A DNA stretch of 64,000 nucleotides from the NCBI GenBank assembly GCA_903907995.1, contig CAIVQH010000010.1, positions 1 through 64,000 of the forward strand. The letters are read 5' to 3'. Positions 7,065 to 15,869 of this stretch are shown piece after piece; within the stretch, counting starts at the first letter, position 1, and each line of letters opens with the position of its first letter. Made by a program: the position numbers and the translations under genes. The DNA is from an uncultured Verrucomicrobiota bacterium (GTDB taxonomy: Bacteria > Verrucomicrobiota > Verrucomicrobiia > Limisphaerales > UBA9464). The notes beneath the pieces were generated by a model. It saw nothing but the letters and a program-made list of their open reading frames with translations, made no database searches and was not told the origin of the DNA.

Positions 7065-8597
7065 TTACGCCTTCGGCTCGTCACCCTTGTCCATCGCCTT
7101 TCGCAGCGCGGGCACCTGGGCGAGCAGCTGTTCCAGCTTCACGCCGGTGAGCGCCTCGAGCACGGGCGGAAGCTGCGCCATGATCTGCGTGACGTCGCCG
7201 GTGAGCTTGCTCGCGCCGCCGCCGGGGCCGTTGCCGGAGTTGATGATGACCATCTTGTCCATCTTGGAGAGCGGTTCGCTGATGCGGCCGGCGATCTCGG
7301 GCAGCACCTTGACGAGCAGCTCGATGACGGCCGCCTCGTTGTACTCCTGGAAGGCCTCGGCCTTGAGCCGCGTGGCCTCGGCCGTGGCGCGTCCCTGCGC
7401 CTCGATGATGGCAGCCTGGGCGAGACCGCGGGCCTGGTTGGCCTCGGCCTCGGCGAGACCGGTGGCCCGGGCCACATCGGCCGCCGCGAAACCGTTCGCC
7501 TTCTGCGCGGAGGCGGCACCGGCGGCCTCGGCTTCCAGCTGGAACTTCCGGGCATTCGCCAGGGTCTCCACCTTGTAGCGCTCGGCGTCGGCGGGCTTTT
7601 GAACATTCGCCTCCAGTTCGCGCTGGCGGCGGAGAATCTCCTGCTGCTGCAGCTCGATCTGCTTCTGCTTCTCGATGATCTGCACCTGCACCTCCTCGGC
7701 CTTCACGAGCTGGCCGGTCTTGTACTTCTGCAGGTCATAGGCGAGGTCGGCCTCGGCCTTCTTCTGGTTCACGGCGGCCTGATATTGGGCGACATTGCTC
7801 TGATAGTCGCGTTGCGCCTCGGCGATGCGGGTGTCGGCGACGAACTTCGCCTCCTGTCCGGCCTGCGAGGCCTGCGAGGACTTGATCATCGCGTCGCGAT
7901 CCGCTTCGGCCTGGGCGATCTGCGCGTCGCGCTTCACCTGGGCGATGCGCGGCTTGCCAAGGGCTTCGAGGTAGCCCTGTCCATCGCGGATGTCGCGGAT
8001 GGTGAAGCTGACGATGCACAGGCCCATGTTGGCCATGTCCCCGGCGGCGACCTCCTGGACCTTCACGGCGAACATGTCGCGGTTCTGGTAGATCTCCTCG
8101 ACGCTGAGGGTGCCGAGGATCGCGCGCAGATGGCCCTCGAGGGTCTGCATGGCGATGTTCTGGATTTCCGGCGTGCCCTTGCTGAGGAACTGCTCGGCGG
8201 CGGTGCCGATGGAGATGTCATCGCCCTTGATCTTGATCTGGGCCACGCCGTCCACGCGTACCGGCACACCCTTGCTGGTGTAAACTTCCGGTGTGTTCAC
8301 ATCGATGGTGAGGAGTTCCAACGAAAGGATGTCCACCTTCTCGATGACCGGCCACACGAACGTGCCGCCGCCCTTCACGATGCGGAAGCCGCGGTCGAGC
8401 ACGTTGCCGCCCGGGTCGGTGACCCGATATCGGCGGCCGGAGATGACCAGCACCTCGTTGGGGCCGACCTTGGTGTAGCGGCTGGCCCAGACGGCGGCGA
8501 AAATGAAGAAGATGGCCAGGATGGCGACCCCCACCACGGCAGCGATGCTGTAGGTGCCGAGGTCCGTAAGGGCGAACAGGACTGAATTGGGATTCAT
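7065..8597 (-). CDS. Flotillin / SPFH-domain membrane scaffold protein
   Basis: The 510-residue protein (ATG 8597) begins with a membrane segment (about 15-35). A Band-7/SPFH domain follows with YTKVGPNEVLVISGRRYRV, GGTFVWPVIEKVD, and TIDVNTPEVYTSKGVPVRVD. Then comes a long Ala/Glu-rich coiled coil (about 250-450) rich in EAEA-type repeats, and a C-terminal domain with ELLVKVLPEIAGRISEPLSK and a glycine-rich GNGPGGGAS loop. Flotillins form oligomeric membrane microdomain scaffolds and are typically paired with NfeD, as here: the NfeD gene lies 46 bp upstream on the same strand. Fragments of its 3' end recur at 4706-4789 and 6234-6285. The longer upstream frame is rejected because it overlaps the NfeD gene. 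Confidence 0.9.
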   Translation of the reverse strand: MNPNSVLFALTDLGTYSIAAVVGVAILAIFFIFAAVWASRYTKVGPNEVLVISGRRYRVTDPGGNVLDRGFRIVKGGGTFVWPVIEKVDILSLELLTIDVNTPEVYTSKGVPVRVDGVAQIKIKGDDISIGTAAEQFLSKGTPEIQNIAMQTLEGHLRAILGTLSVEEIYQNRDMFAVKVQEVAAGDMANMGLCIVSFTIRDIRDGQGYLEALGKPRIAQVKRDAQIAQAEADRDAMIKSSQASQAGQEAKFVADTRIAEAQRDYQSNVAQYQAAVNQKKAEADLAYDLQKYKTGQLVKAEEVQVQIIEKQKQIELQQQEILRRQRELEANVQKPADAERYKVETLANARKFQLEAEAAGAASAQKANGFAAADVARATGLAEAEANQARGLAQAAIIEAQGRATAEATRLKAEAFQEYNEAAVIELLVKVLPEIAGRISEPLSKMDKMVIINSGNGPGGGASKLTGDVTQIMAQLPPVLEALTGVKLEQLLAQVPALRKAMDKGDEPKA

Positions 8598-8643
8598 GGG
8601 CAGGTATGGGCTGGAATGAAACGGAGGCAGAAAAGGGGAGCGG

Positions 8644-9210
8644 TCAGGCCGGCGTGACGAAAAATTCGGTGCCGACGATCCGGGTGATCCGGACGGTCGC
8701 GCCCGGCGGGACGGCCTGACCGCCTTCGGCCCGGGCCGGCGCGGTGTAACGCGTGCCGGCCTGCACATAGGCGATCTCGCCGACCCCGTTGACGGGAATG
8801 GACGTGTTCAACACGGCCGTCACCCCGACCAGCGAGGCCACGCGGCTTTCGCTGCTGCCCTGGGTCTTCCGAAAGACCGTGTTGAACACCCAGAACACCA
8901 GGGCCGCGACGGCCAGGGCACCGACCAGGGCCAATGGGGCGCTCAGGAACGGGCTGTGCGTCGCGGGCATGCTATGGAACACCATGCCGAAACCGCCAAA
9001 GGCGGTTACGAAGGTCGCCAGCGTCGTCGGGCTGAGTGGTGAGAAGCCGGGCATCTCATGGCTGGCAAAGCCGCCTTCCGCGTGGGTGTCCGCGACGTCG
9101 CCGTGATGCAGCTCGTGGCCCCCGAAGACGCCGCCGAGGATGCCGCTGACGACCGTGAACAGCAGGCCCACGCCGAAGCAGACGAGATAGATCAGAAAGG
9201 CCGTGTCCAT
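8644..9210 (-). CDS. NfeD-like membrane protein (flotillin partner)
   Basis: 188 residues. The N-terminal helix (5-28) is followed by a His-rich loop, GGHELHHGDVADTHAEGG. Two more membrane segments follow (about 60-80 and 90-112), then a C-terminal OB-fold-like domain with SLVGVTAVLNTSIPVNGVGEIAYV and PPGATVRITRIVGTEFFV. The OB domain is the hallmark of NfeD proteins, which lie beside flotillin or stomatin genes and interact with them. The His-rich periplasmic or cytoplasmic loop is notable and could bind metal. It is the first gene of the minus-strand operon leading into flotillin. The 256 bp upstream show no further gene. Confidence 0.8.
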   Translation of the reverse strand: MDTAFLIYLVCFGVGLLFTVVSGILGGVFGGHELHHGDVADTHAEGGFASHEMPGFSPLSPTTLATFVTAFGGFGMVFHSMPATHSPFLSAPLALVGALAVAALVFWVFNTVFRKTQGSSESRVASLVGVTAVLNTSIPVNGVGEIAYVQAGTRYTAPARAEGGQAVPPGATVRITRIVGTEFFVTPA

Positions 9211-9466
9211 CGGAGGAAAGGGGTTGGAAGCTGGTTCACAGTTAAACTTCAGGCTCCACGGCCAACAAGCCGGAATCCCGGCCGTTTTGTTTTTGACACA
9301 TGAAGCATTCCACCTCCTGAACCGAACCCGTTGGACAAAGTAACGGTCGCCGGAAAGAAACCGGCAGGTGTACGGGACGGGTTTGATTCATACGACGGCG
9401 CACAGAAAAGCTTCCGTCCCGGCCGCCCGCAGTTGGAATCTGGCCGCGCGATTCGAGCTGGCCCGA

Positions 9467-10921
9467 TCAGGCCAGAATGCTCTTCACCACGTTGCCATGC
9501 ACGTCGGTGAGGCGGAAATAGCGGCCCTGGAACTTGAAGGTAAGGCGTTCGTGATCAATGCCCAGCAGCCGTAGGATGGTCGCCTGGAAGTCGTGCACGT
9601 GGACGGGATTCTCCGCGACGTTGTAGCCGAACTCGTCCGTGGCCCCGTAGCTCATGCCCGGTTTTACGCCACCGCCGGCGAGCCACGCGGTGAAGCAGCG
9701 CGGGTGATGGTCCCGGCCGAAGTCGTCCTTGGTGAGCTTGCCCTGGCAATAGTTCGTCCGGCCAAATTCACCGCCCCATACCACCAGCGTCTCATCCAGC
9801 AGGCCGCGCTGCTTCAGGTCCGTGATGAGGCCGTAGCACGCCTGGTCGATGTCCTGGCATTGCCGCCGGATGCCCTTGGGCAGGCCACCGTGGTGATCCC
9901 AGCCCGGATGATAGAGCTGGATGAAGCGCACGTTGCGCTCGGCCATGCGACGGGCGAGCAGGCAGTTCGCGGCGAAGGAACCGGGGTTCTTCGCCTCGGG
10001 ACCATATAAATCCTTCACGCTGTCGGGTTCATGCGACACGTCCAGCGTGTCGGGTACGCTGGCCTGCATCCGGTAGGCCATCTCATACTGCGCCACGCGG
10101 GTGTTGATCTCGGGATCGCCGAGATCCTGGAACTGCTGCGTGTGCAGCTCGGCCAGCCGGTCGAGCATCTGGCGGCGTCCGGCACGCTCGATGCCATCGG
10201 GGTTCTGGAGGAAGAGCACCGGCTCCTTGCCGCTCCGGAACTGCACGCCCTGATGCAGGCTCGGCAGGAAGCCGTTGCCCCAGAGCCGCGCATAGAGGGG
10301 CTGGTCGATGCGGTCTTTCGAAATGAGCACCACGAAGGCCGGCAGGTTTTCGTTGGCGCTGCCGAGGCCGTAGCTCAGCCAGGCGCCCATGCTCGGCCGC
10401 CCGGCGATCTGTGAGCCGGTCTGGAAGAAGGTGATCGCGGGATCGTGGTTGATGGCTTCGGTGTGCAGTGATTTCACGAAGCACAGCTCGTCGGCGATCT
10501 TTGAAGTCCACGGCAGCAGTTCGCTCATCCACGCGCCGCCCTGGCCGTACTGGGCGAATTTGAAAGGCGAGCCCGCGATCGGCAGCGTGGCCTGGTTGGC
10601 CGACATGCCGGTGAGCCGCTGGCCCATGCGGACGCTCGCGGGCAGGTCCTGCCCCTGCATCTCATTCAGCTTGGGCTTGTGGTCGAACAGGTCCATCTGC
10701 GACGGCCCGCCGCTCATGAAGAGGTAGATGATCCGCTTGGCCTTCGGCGCAAAGTGCGGCGCATCCATCACGCCCTGGAAGGGATTGGTCGGCGATGGGG
10801 CCGGTGCGCCGAGCACGCGATCAGCCATCAGCCCGGTGAGCGCCACGCCACCCAACCCGAGCCCGAACCGCGCGAAGAAGTCGCGCCGGTTCATCTGAAA
10901 ATTGACGTGGGTGCAGTTCAT
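9467..10921 (-). CDS. DUF1501 secreted protein (Tat-type signal)
   Basis: A 484-residue member of DUF1501, a sulfatase/alkaline-phosphatase-like fold typical of Planctomycetes and Verrucomicrobia. Near the N-terminus [16 protein letters not shown] is a Tat-like signal, followed by a cleavage-like LGAPAPS. Family motifs seen are [15 protein letters not shown] near residue 65, [12 protein letters not shown] near residue 345, [14 protein letters not shown] near residue 385, and [17 protein letters not shown]. It is the last gene of a three-gene minus-strand operon, overlapping the upstream gene by 4 bp, which supports the start at 10921; MNRRDFF at 10894 is the alternative. DUF1501 proteins are usually encoded beside DUF1553 partners, as here, with function unproven. 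Confidence 0.88.
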   Translation of the reverse strand: MNCTHVNFQMNRRDFFARFGLGLGGVALTGLMADRVLGAPAPSPTNPFQGVMDAPHFAPKAKRIIYLFMSGGPSQMDLFDHKPKLNEMQGQDLPASVRMGQRLTGMSANQATLPIAGSPFKFAQYGQGGAWMSELLPWTSKIADELCFVKSLHTEAINHDPAITFFQTGSQIAGRPSMGAWLSYGLGSANENLPAFVVLISKDRIDQPLYARLWGNGFLPSLHQGVQFRSGKEPVLFLQNPDGIERAGRRQMLDRLAELHTQQFQDLGDPEINTRVAQYEMAYRMQASVPDTLDVSHEPDSVKDLYGPEAKNPGSFAANCLLARRMAERNVRFIQLYHPGWDHHGGLPKGIRRQCQDIDQACYGLITDLKQRGLLDETLVVWGGEFGRTNYCQGKLTKDDFGRDHHPRCFTAWLAGGGVKPGMSYGATDEFGYNVAENPVHVHDFQATILRLLGIDHERLTFKFQGRYFRLTDVHGNVVKSILA

Positions 10922-11445
10922 GGGGAGAAACCGCTAATTGGCGCTGATGACTGCGGTAGGAAGGTTGGAGGCGCATTCTCGGCGTAACGCCCACGCCATT
11001 CTTCCAACGTGCGCAGGAGGTCGGGGGCCGTCATTCCATAGGTGTCCGGCAGGAATTTGTCGAAGGTCAGGTAGCGCCGCTTGATCCGGCGAACGCGTTC
11101 CTCACCCGGGATTCCTGCCCGCAACGTGACACAGACCTTCTCGCCAAAGCCCATGTTCAGGACGAGGAACTTCTCGATGTCGGTCCAACGGTAGAATCGC
11201 TGCCGGTGGAGCGGCCCATACTGAAACCCTGCGGAACTCAGCAGCAGACCCGTTCGGCTGGCGATGACACATCGGACATATAGGAACAAACCGAGACTGC
11301 TGATCAGGATGAGCAGCCCGCGACGCCACCACCGGTCTGACGAATCTCCAATCTCAAGGATGAGCAAAACAAAATAGAGGAGCCAGATGCTCCAGAATTT
11401 GAACTTGCTCGGTTTCAGACTCACGTTGGTGGCAGTTGGTTTCAT
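10918..11445 (-). CDS. Two-TM protein of unknown function between DUF1553 and DUF1501
   Basis: A 175-residue protein with two membrane helices (about residues 18-33 and 41-62). A PH-like soluble region follows with [28 protein letters not shown], a pattern in which a short beta-strand region after the TM pair senses or binds the membrane (STM3941-type proteins). The C-terminal part ends [14 protein letters not shown] do not recognise a named family with confidence. It begins 7 bp after the DUF1553 gene stop and overlaps the DUF1501 start, so all three are probably cotranscribed. A gene at this position is unusual, because DUF1553 and DUF1501 are normally adjacent. Confidence 0.65.
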   Translation of the reverse strand: MKPTATNVSLKPSKFKFWSIWLLYFVLLILEIGDSSDRWWRRGLLILISSLGLFLYVRCVIASRTGLLLSSAGFQYGPLHRQRFYRWTDIEKFLVLNMGFGEKVCVTLRAGIPGEERVRRIKRRYLTFDKFLPDTYGMTAPDLLRTLEEWRGRYAENAPPTFLPQSSAPISGFSP

Positions 11446-11452
11446 GGTGGGC

Positions 11453-14400
11453 CTATCTCCGCATCACAGCTTCATCATGGCTGAACAGGGCCTGGGCCAG
11501 TACGGTGCCGGCAGCCAAATCGGGTGTCGGAAGGTCAGCGGAATTCTTGGTTTCGCCGACGGCCAGCAGCTTGGCCGCATCCGCCGGATCGGCCGTGAAG
11601 CGGGCCTGCTGCTCTTCCAAAAGCTGCTGCAGGATCGTGATCTCCTTTGCGGTCGGCGTGCGGCCGGTGACCAGGCGGAAGGCGAAGGTGACCTGCGCCT
11701 GTACGTTCGTGCCGCCCTCGCGGAGCATGCGTTCGCCGACGTGGCGCGCGGCCTCGACGATCTGCGTGTCGTTCAGCAGCGCGAGCGCCTGCAGGGGTGT
11801 GCTCGTGCTCTGCCGGCGCACGACGCACACGTTCCGCTCGGCCGCGTCGAAGGCGATCATCGCGGGTGGCGGCACCGTGCGCTTCCAGAAGGTGTAAAGG
11901 CTGCGCCGGTGCAGGTCAGCCCCGTGGCCGGTGTCGTAGGTGCCGCCCCAGGAGGATTCCCAGAGGCCGCCGGGCTGGTAGGGTTTCACGCTCGGTCCGC
12001 CGAGCTTCTCCGCGAGCAATCCGCCCGCCGCCAGCGCCTGGTCGCGGATCATCTCGGCGGTGAGCCGTTTGGCCGGGCCCCGCGCCAGCAGCAGGTTTTG
12101 CGGATCGTGCGCCAGCAGTTCCGGCGTGACCTTCGAGGACTGCCGGTAGGTCGCGGAGAGTGCCAGCTCGCGCAGCAGCGCCTTCCAGTTCCAGCCATGC
12201 CCGGCGAAGTCGCGGGCCAGCCAGTCGAGCAGTTCGGGATGCGTGGGCGGCGAGCCCTGCGAGCCGAGGTTGTCGCTGGTCTCCACGAGGCCGCGACCGA
12301 ACATCATCTGCCACGCACGGTTGACCGTGACGCGCGCCATCAGCGGGTTCTCCGGTGCCAGCAGCCATTGCGCGAGGCCGAGGCGGTTGCGCGGCGCCCC
12401 CGCCGGGAAGGGGGGCAGGAAATGCGGCGTGTCGCCGGACACCGGCTCACCGGGCGCGTCGTAGGCCCCGCGCTTGAGGATGAAGGCCGGTTTGGGCTGC
12501 GGCAGCTCCTGCATGGCCATGATGTCCTGGATGGACGTGACGAGCTTGTTCTGCTCGCGGCGCACGGTGGCCAGAGACTGGCGGAACTCCCGCGCTTCGG
12601 GCGCAAACGCGGCGAGGTAGTAATTAAACAGCGCGTCGGTCTGCTGTGGGGAGAGCGCTTCCGACGCCGTGTTGAGCGCCGCGTGCAGATCGTCGCGGCC
12701 GCCGAGATGCGCGGCCTCCAGGGCGCTCAGTTCACGGTCAAAGACGCGCAGGTCATCCACCGAACCACCCTTGAAGCCGGAGTCGCGCATCCGGTGGCCG
12801 AGGGTGAGGTTCGGTTCGTCGCCGCCGTAGGTGAAATCTTTCCACAGCCCGTCGCGGATGATTTCGACCGGGGCCAGTTCGCCTCCCACATAAACGTGCA
12901 CTCCGGCGGCGCGACTGGAGCCATCGTAGGTCACGGTGACGCTGGTCCAGGTGTTCGTCGGGATGACGGCGCGCGTGCGGACCTTGAGTGAGTTGCCTGG
13001 CCACATGTGGTGGAGCCCGACAGAGGCGTGGCCATCCTCGAGCAGCAGCTCGTAGCCCCGGCTGCCGGCATCCATCCACGCCTTGCTCTTGTGCAGCACG
13101 ACGAAGCGCGGTGCATGCACCGACGGGTTCAGCCACAGGCTGAAGCTGAAAGGGTCCGCGCGGGTGAACCCGCCGACGCCAAGGAAGGTTGCGCCGTTCT
13201 CGCCGTTGAGCTGGACGGCCTGGCCGGCGTGACCGGGCACGAGCACTGGGCCGTCATCGGCACTGGCGCTGTTTGTGCCGACGGTGTTGGCAAACCTGCC
13301 GTCCTTCAGCTCGTCAAAGTTGTAGGCACCGACCAGGCCGGGAAGCTCCGGTTCGGCGGGCCGGTGCTTCAGCCATTCCACAAAGCCCGCACGGGCTGCC
13401 TCGCGCACTGCCGGCAGTCGGGCCTGTTGCGCGGTGATATCGGTGCGAAGTTTTGCGAGTTGGCCATCCTGCTCGTCCGTGCTCAGGAGCAGCGCCGGCT
13501 CGGGCATCACGTCGCCGAAATAGACCGTCTGCCCCGACTCGTCGATGTTCTGGAACAGCGAGAACAGCGAGTAGTAATCCCGCTGGGTGATAGGGTCGTA
13601 TTTGTGATCGTGGCAGCGCGAGCATTCCATCGTGAGGCCGAGAAAGGCCGTGCCGAAGGTGTTCACGCGGTCCACCACGTAGCTCACGCGGAACTCCTCC
13701 TCGACGATGCCGCCTTCCTCGTTCTGCAGGTGATGGCGGTTGAAGGCAGTGGCGAGGCGCTGCTCCTTCGTGGCGTTCGGCAGCAGGTCGCCGGCAAGTT
13801 GCCAGGTTACGAACTGGTCGAACGGCAGGTTGCGATTGAAGGCCCCTATAACCCAGTCGCGCCACGGCCACATCGGACGGTAGCGGTCGGCCTGGTAGCC
13901 GTGCGTGTCGGAATAGCGGGCGAGGTCGAGCCATTCGGCAGCCATGCGCTCGCCGTAGCGGGGGGAATCCAGCAGGCGGTCCACGAGCTGTTCGTAAGCC
14001 GTGGGGGAGGGGTCATGGACAAAGGCGTCCACTTCGGCGGGCGTCGGCGGCAGCCCGGTGAGGTCAAAGGTCACCCGGCGGATGAGCCGTTCCCGGTCTG
14101 CTTCCTGAGCGGGCTTCATTCCTTCGCGCTCCAGTCGGGCGAGGATGAAGCGGTCAATCGGCGTGCGCGCCCAGTCCTGGCCCTTGCGGTCATGGAGCAC
14201 CGGCACCGCGGGATGGCTGATCGGCTGAAAGGCCCAATGCAGGCCCCACTTCGCGCCCTCATCGATCCACTTCCGCAGCGTCTCGACCTGCTGGGGCGTC
14301 ACGGTGCGATGCGACTCCGGCGGTGGCATCTGCACGTCGGGATCCTTGGCCAGGAGCCGCTGCACGAGCTCGCTCTCCGCGCCCTTACCGGGGGTTATGA

Positions 14401-14647
14401 CGGACTTGCCCTCCTTGTTCAGGCGGAACGCGCCTTCCTTGGTGTCAAAGCGCAGCTTGGCCTTGCGCGCCGGTTCGTCCGGGCCGTGGCAGTGGTAGCA
14501 CTTGTCCGAGAGGATCGGCTGCACGTCGCGCCCAAAATCCACGGCGGCCCCGGCGAGGAAGGGCCACCCCAGCAGGCCGGCCCCGGCCGCAACCACAGCG
14601 CGCACGAACAATCGTGCGCGGGGAAGGACGTCCATCGGAGGCTTCAT
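11453..14647 (-). CDS. PSD1 / DUF1549-LamG-DUF1553 cytochrome-type secreted protein
   Basis: The 1064-residue protein (ATG 14647, MKPPMDVLPRAR) starts with a signal helix. A planctomycete cytochrome-C domain follows, with one heme motif CYHCH near residue 55 and MPPPESHRTVT. Next is DUF1549 (PIDRFILARLEREGM, LTGLPPTPAEVDAF, WLDLARYSDTHGYQAD). A LamG/concanavalin-like domain is inserted at about residues 455-660 (FSFSLWLNP, WTSVTVTYDGSS, SVDDLRVFDREL). DUF1553 follows (NRLGLAQWLLAPENPLMARV, ALLNDTQIVEAARHVGERML). This architecture is typical of Planctomycetes/Verrucomicrobia and is thought to act in extracellular or periplasmic polysaccharide processing with an electron-transfer module; the exact reaction is unknown. 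It leads the operon to DUF1501. Confidence 0.9.
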   Translation of the reverse strand: MKPPMDVLPRARLFVRAVVAAGAGLLGWPFLAGAAVDFGRDVQPILSDKCYHCHGPDEPARKAKLRFDTKEGAFRLNKEGKSVITPGKGAESELVQRLLAKDPDVQMPPPESHRTVTPQQVETLRKWIDEGAKWGLHWAFQPISHPAVPVLHDRKGQDWARTPIDRFILARLEREGMKPAQEADRERLIRRVTFDLTGLPPTPAEVDAFVHDPSPTAYEQLVDRLLDSPRYGERMAAEWLDLARYSDTHGYQADRYRPMWPWRDWVIGAFNRNLPFDQFVTWQLAGDLLPNATKEQRLATAFNRHHLQNEEGGIVEEEFRVSYVVDRVNTFGTAFLGLTMECSRCHDHKYDPITQRDYYSLFSLFQNIDESGQTVYFGDVMPEPALLLSTDEQDGQLAKLRTDITAQQARLPAVREAARAGFVEWLKHRPAEPELPGLVGAYNFDELKDGRFANTVGTNSASADDGPVLVPGHAGQAVQLNGENGATFLGVGGFTRADPFSFSLWLNPSVHAPRFVVLHKSKAWMDAGSRGYELLLEDGHASVGLHHMWPGNSLKVRTRAVIPTNTWTSVTVTYDGSSRAAGVHVYVGGELAPVEIIRDGLWKDFTYGGDEPNLTLGHRMRDSGFKGGSVDDLRVFDRELSALEAAHLGGRDDLHAALNTASEALSPQQTDALFNYYLAAFAPEAREFRQSLATVRREQNKLVTSIQDIMAMQELPQPKPAFILKRGAYDAPGEPVSGDTPHFLPPFPAGAPRNRLGLAQWLLAPENPLMARVTVNRAWQMMFGRGLVETSDNLGSQGSPPTHPELLDWLARDFAGHGWNWKALLRELALSATYRQSSKVTPELLAHDPQNLLLARGPAKRLTAEMIRDQALAAGGLLAEKLGGPSVKPYQPGGLWESSWGGTYDTGHGADLHRRSLYTFWKRTVPPPAMIAFDAAERNVCVVRRQSTSTPLQALALLNDTQIVEAARHVGERMLREGGTNVQAQVTFAFRLVTGRTPTAKEITILQQLLEEQQARFTADPADAAKLLAVGETKNSADLPTPDLAAGTVLAQALFSHDEAVMRR

Positions 14648-14752
14648 GCGGCGGCAACATCGCCGAAGCAGAGCCGGGTGCGCAACCGGGAGCATGTGCT
14701 AATTCCTGACCGGCGACGGGCAACGCGCATTCACCACATCGCACGTCCGGGC

Positions 14753-15439
14753 TCAACGCTCGGCGGCGATAACCACCTCGCGCAATGGGCGCAGCGCCTG
14801 GCCAACCGCCCGGAGCAGGCGGAAGCCGGATTCGCCGGAACGCAGCCGTACCGCGAGCTTCGCGGCAAAACGGTCGTAGCCGTAACGGCGCAGGCCCGCA
14901 TCCCCCAGACGGAAGCCGGCCACCGTCACGAGGTTGCCGAGCGTCTGGACGTTCCAGGCGAAGAGGTGGTGATTGGGCTCCGCCGGATCGAAGCGCCGGT
15001 AACGCCGCTCATTCTCATAGGGCACCGCCAGCAGCAGCCGGCCTCCGGGTTTTAGCAAACGCCGCAGTTCGGCGAGCACGGAGAGCGGATCGGGCACATG
15101 CTCCAGCGCGTGATGGCAGATGGCTACGTCAAAGCTCGCATCGGCCAACGTCCCCACATCAGCTACGAATTCCGCGCCGGTGGCGACCGCATCCTCGCGC
15201 ACATTTTCGGCCACATCATGGCCGACACGGCGGGCGCAGCGCAGGGCGCCGAGATTCCAGCCGTAGCCGCAGCCGAACTCGAACACGGCATCGTCCGCCC
15301 CGACGTGCGGCTGGAAGAGCTCCGCCCGCGCCCGCGTCACCCAGGGCACGGCGAGCGGTGGCAACGCACGCTTGCCTTCGTGGTAGGCGCGGCCGGCAGC
15401 GCCACGATAGGCGTCCCGGGCGGCATCAACGGCGGACAT
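14753..15439 (-). CDS. Class I SAM-dependent methyltransferase
   Basis: A 228-residue Methyltransf_11-type enzyme. The SAM-binding glycine motif is VFEFGCGYGWNLGAL (about residues 53-67). An acidic strand follows, then DVAICHHALEHVPDPLSVLAEL near residue 105, the usual motif around the post-II loop. LLKPGGRLLLAVPYENERRY is the motif III region. The substrate cannot be told; such enzymes often act on lipids, glycans or quinones. It is transcribed away from the kdp operon and shares the 244-bp intergenic region with it. No signal peptide or membrane segments. Confidence 0.85.
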   Translation of the reverse strand: MSAVDAARDAYRGAAGRAYHEGKRALPPLAVPWVTRARAELFQPHVGADDAVFEFGCGYGWNLGALRCARRVGHDVAENVREDAVATGAEFVADVGTLADASFDVAICHHALEHVPDPLSVLAELRRLLKPGGRLLLAVPYENERRYRRFDPAEPNHHLFAWNVQTLGNLVTVAGFRLGDAGLRRYGYDRFAAKLAVRLRSGESGFRLLRAVGQALRPLREVVIAAER

Positions 15440-15528
15440 GGGAGCAGCATGGATAGAAAGTGGCCGCGCGACCAGCCTGCGCTCCGACCCACCAAAAATG
15501 GCTGCCGTAGGCGGCTGTTGATACTTTT

Positions 15529-15557
15529 TTGACGCCCCGGGGTCGGCTTTTGATTAC
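15529..15557 (+). promoter_or_regulatory. Possible sigma-70-like promoter of the kdp operon
   Basis: TTGACG at 15529-15534 and GATTAC at 15552-15557 are separated by 17 bp, about 125 bp upstream of the first kdp-linked ORF. The -10 match is poor, so this is a weak call. A GCCGGCC / GGCCGGC hairpin at 15638-15657 lies between it and the first start codon and could be a leader structure. Confidence 0.25.
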
Positions 15558-15683
15558 CGGACCCATCCGCCACGCCCGAAGCTGGCGGCATGAACGAACG
15601 CAACGGGACACTGCCGGAGCACCCTCCGGTCGCCTCCGCCGGCCAGCATCGGCCGGCCGGATTTCCCCGCAAGGACCACTCCT

Positions 15684-15767
15684 ATGTCTGACCTCATCTA
15701 TCTCGCCGCCATGCTGCTCTTCTTCGTGGCCGCCGCGCTCTATGCGCGCTGGTGCGAAGAACTCTGA
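15684..15767 (+). CDS. 27-residue single-TM leader protein of the kdp operon
   Basis: This ORF starts at ATG 15684, has an AAGGA ribosome site 9 bp upstream, and ends at TGA 15767. The product is one hydrophobic helix (LAAMLLFFVAAALYARW) followed by CEEL. It ends 9 bp before kdpF. Tiny hydrophobic ORFs of this type directly upstream of kdpF are something I recall from other genomes, where they are usually unannotated. A role as an additional small Kdp subunit, parallel to KdpF, is inferred from position and shape only. Confidence 0.7.
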   Translation: MSDLIYLAAMLLFFVAAALYARWCEEL

Positions 15768-15776
15768 AGGATACCT

Positions 15777-15860
15777 ATGGAAACCCTCATCGTCGGCGTC
15801 ATCGCCCTGCTGCTCTTCATCTACCTGTTCGTCGCCATGATCTGGCCCGAGAAGTTTTAA
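15777..15860 (+). CDS. kdpF: KdpF, small subunit of the K+-transporting ATPase
   Basis: A 27-residue single-helix protein: METLIVGVIALLLFIYLF, then VAMIWPEKF. The ending with a tryptophan, proline and phenylalanine (W-P-E-x-F) is the KdpF signature. KdpF stabilises the KdpABC complex in the membrane. A GAAGGA ribosome site precedes the ATG, and kdpA starts 9 bp after the stop. Confidence 0.93.
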   Translation: METLIVGVIALLLFIYLFVAMIWPEKF

Positions 15861-15869
15861 GGAACCACC

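Noticed and set aside
11387-15055. Two long plus-strand frames (11387-12991, 13007-15055) opposite the DUF1553 gene and methyltransferase
   Set aside because: Arg/Gly/Pro-rich low-complexity products opposite well-recognised proteins.
15591-15692. 33-codon frame just before the 27-aa kdp leader protein
   Set aside because: Its stop overlaps the better-supported ORF, it has a Pro/His-rich unremarkable product and no good ribosome site.
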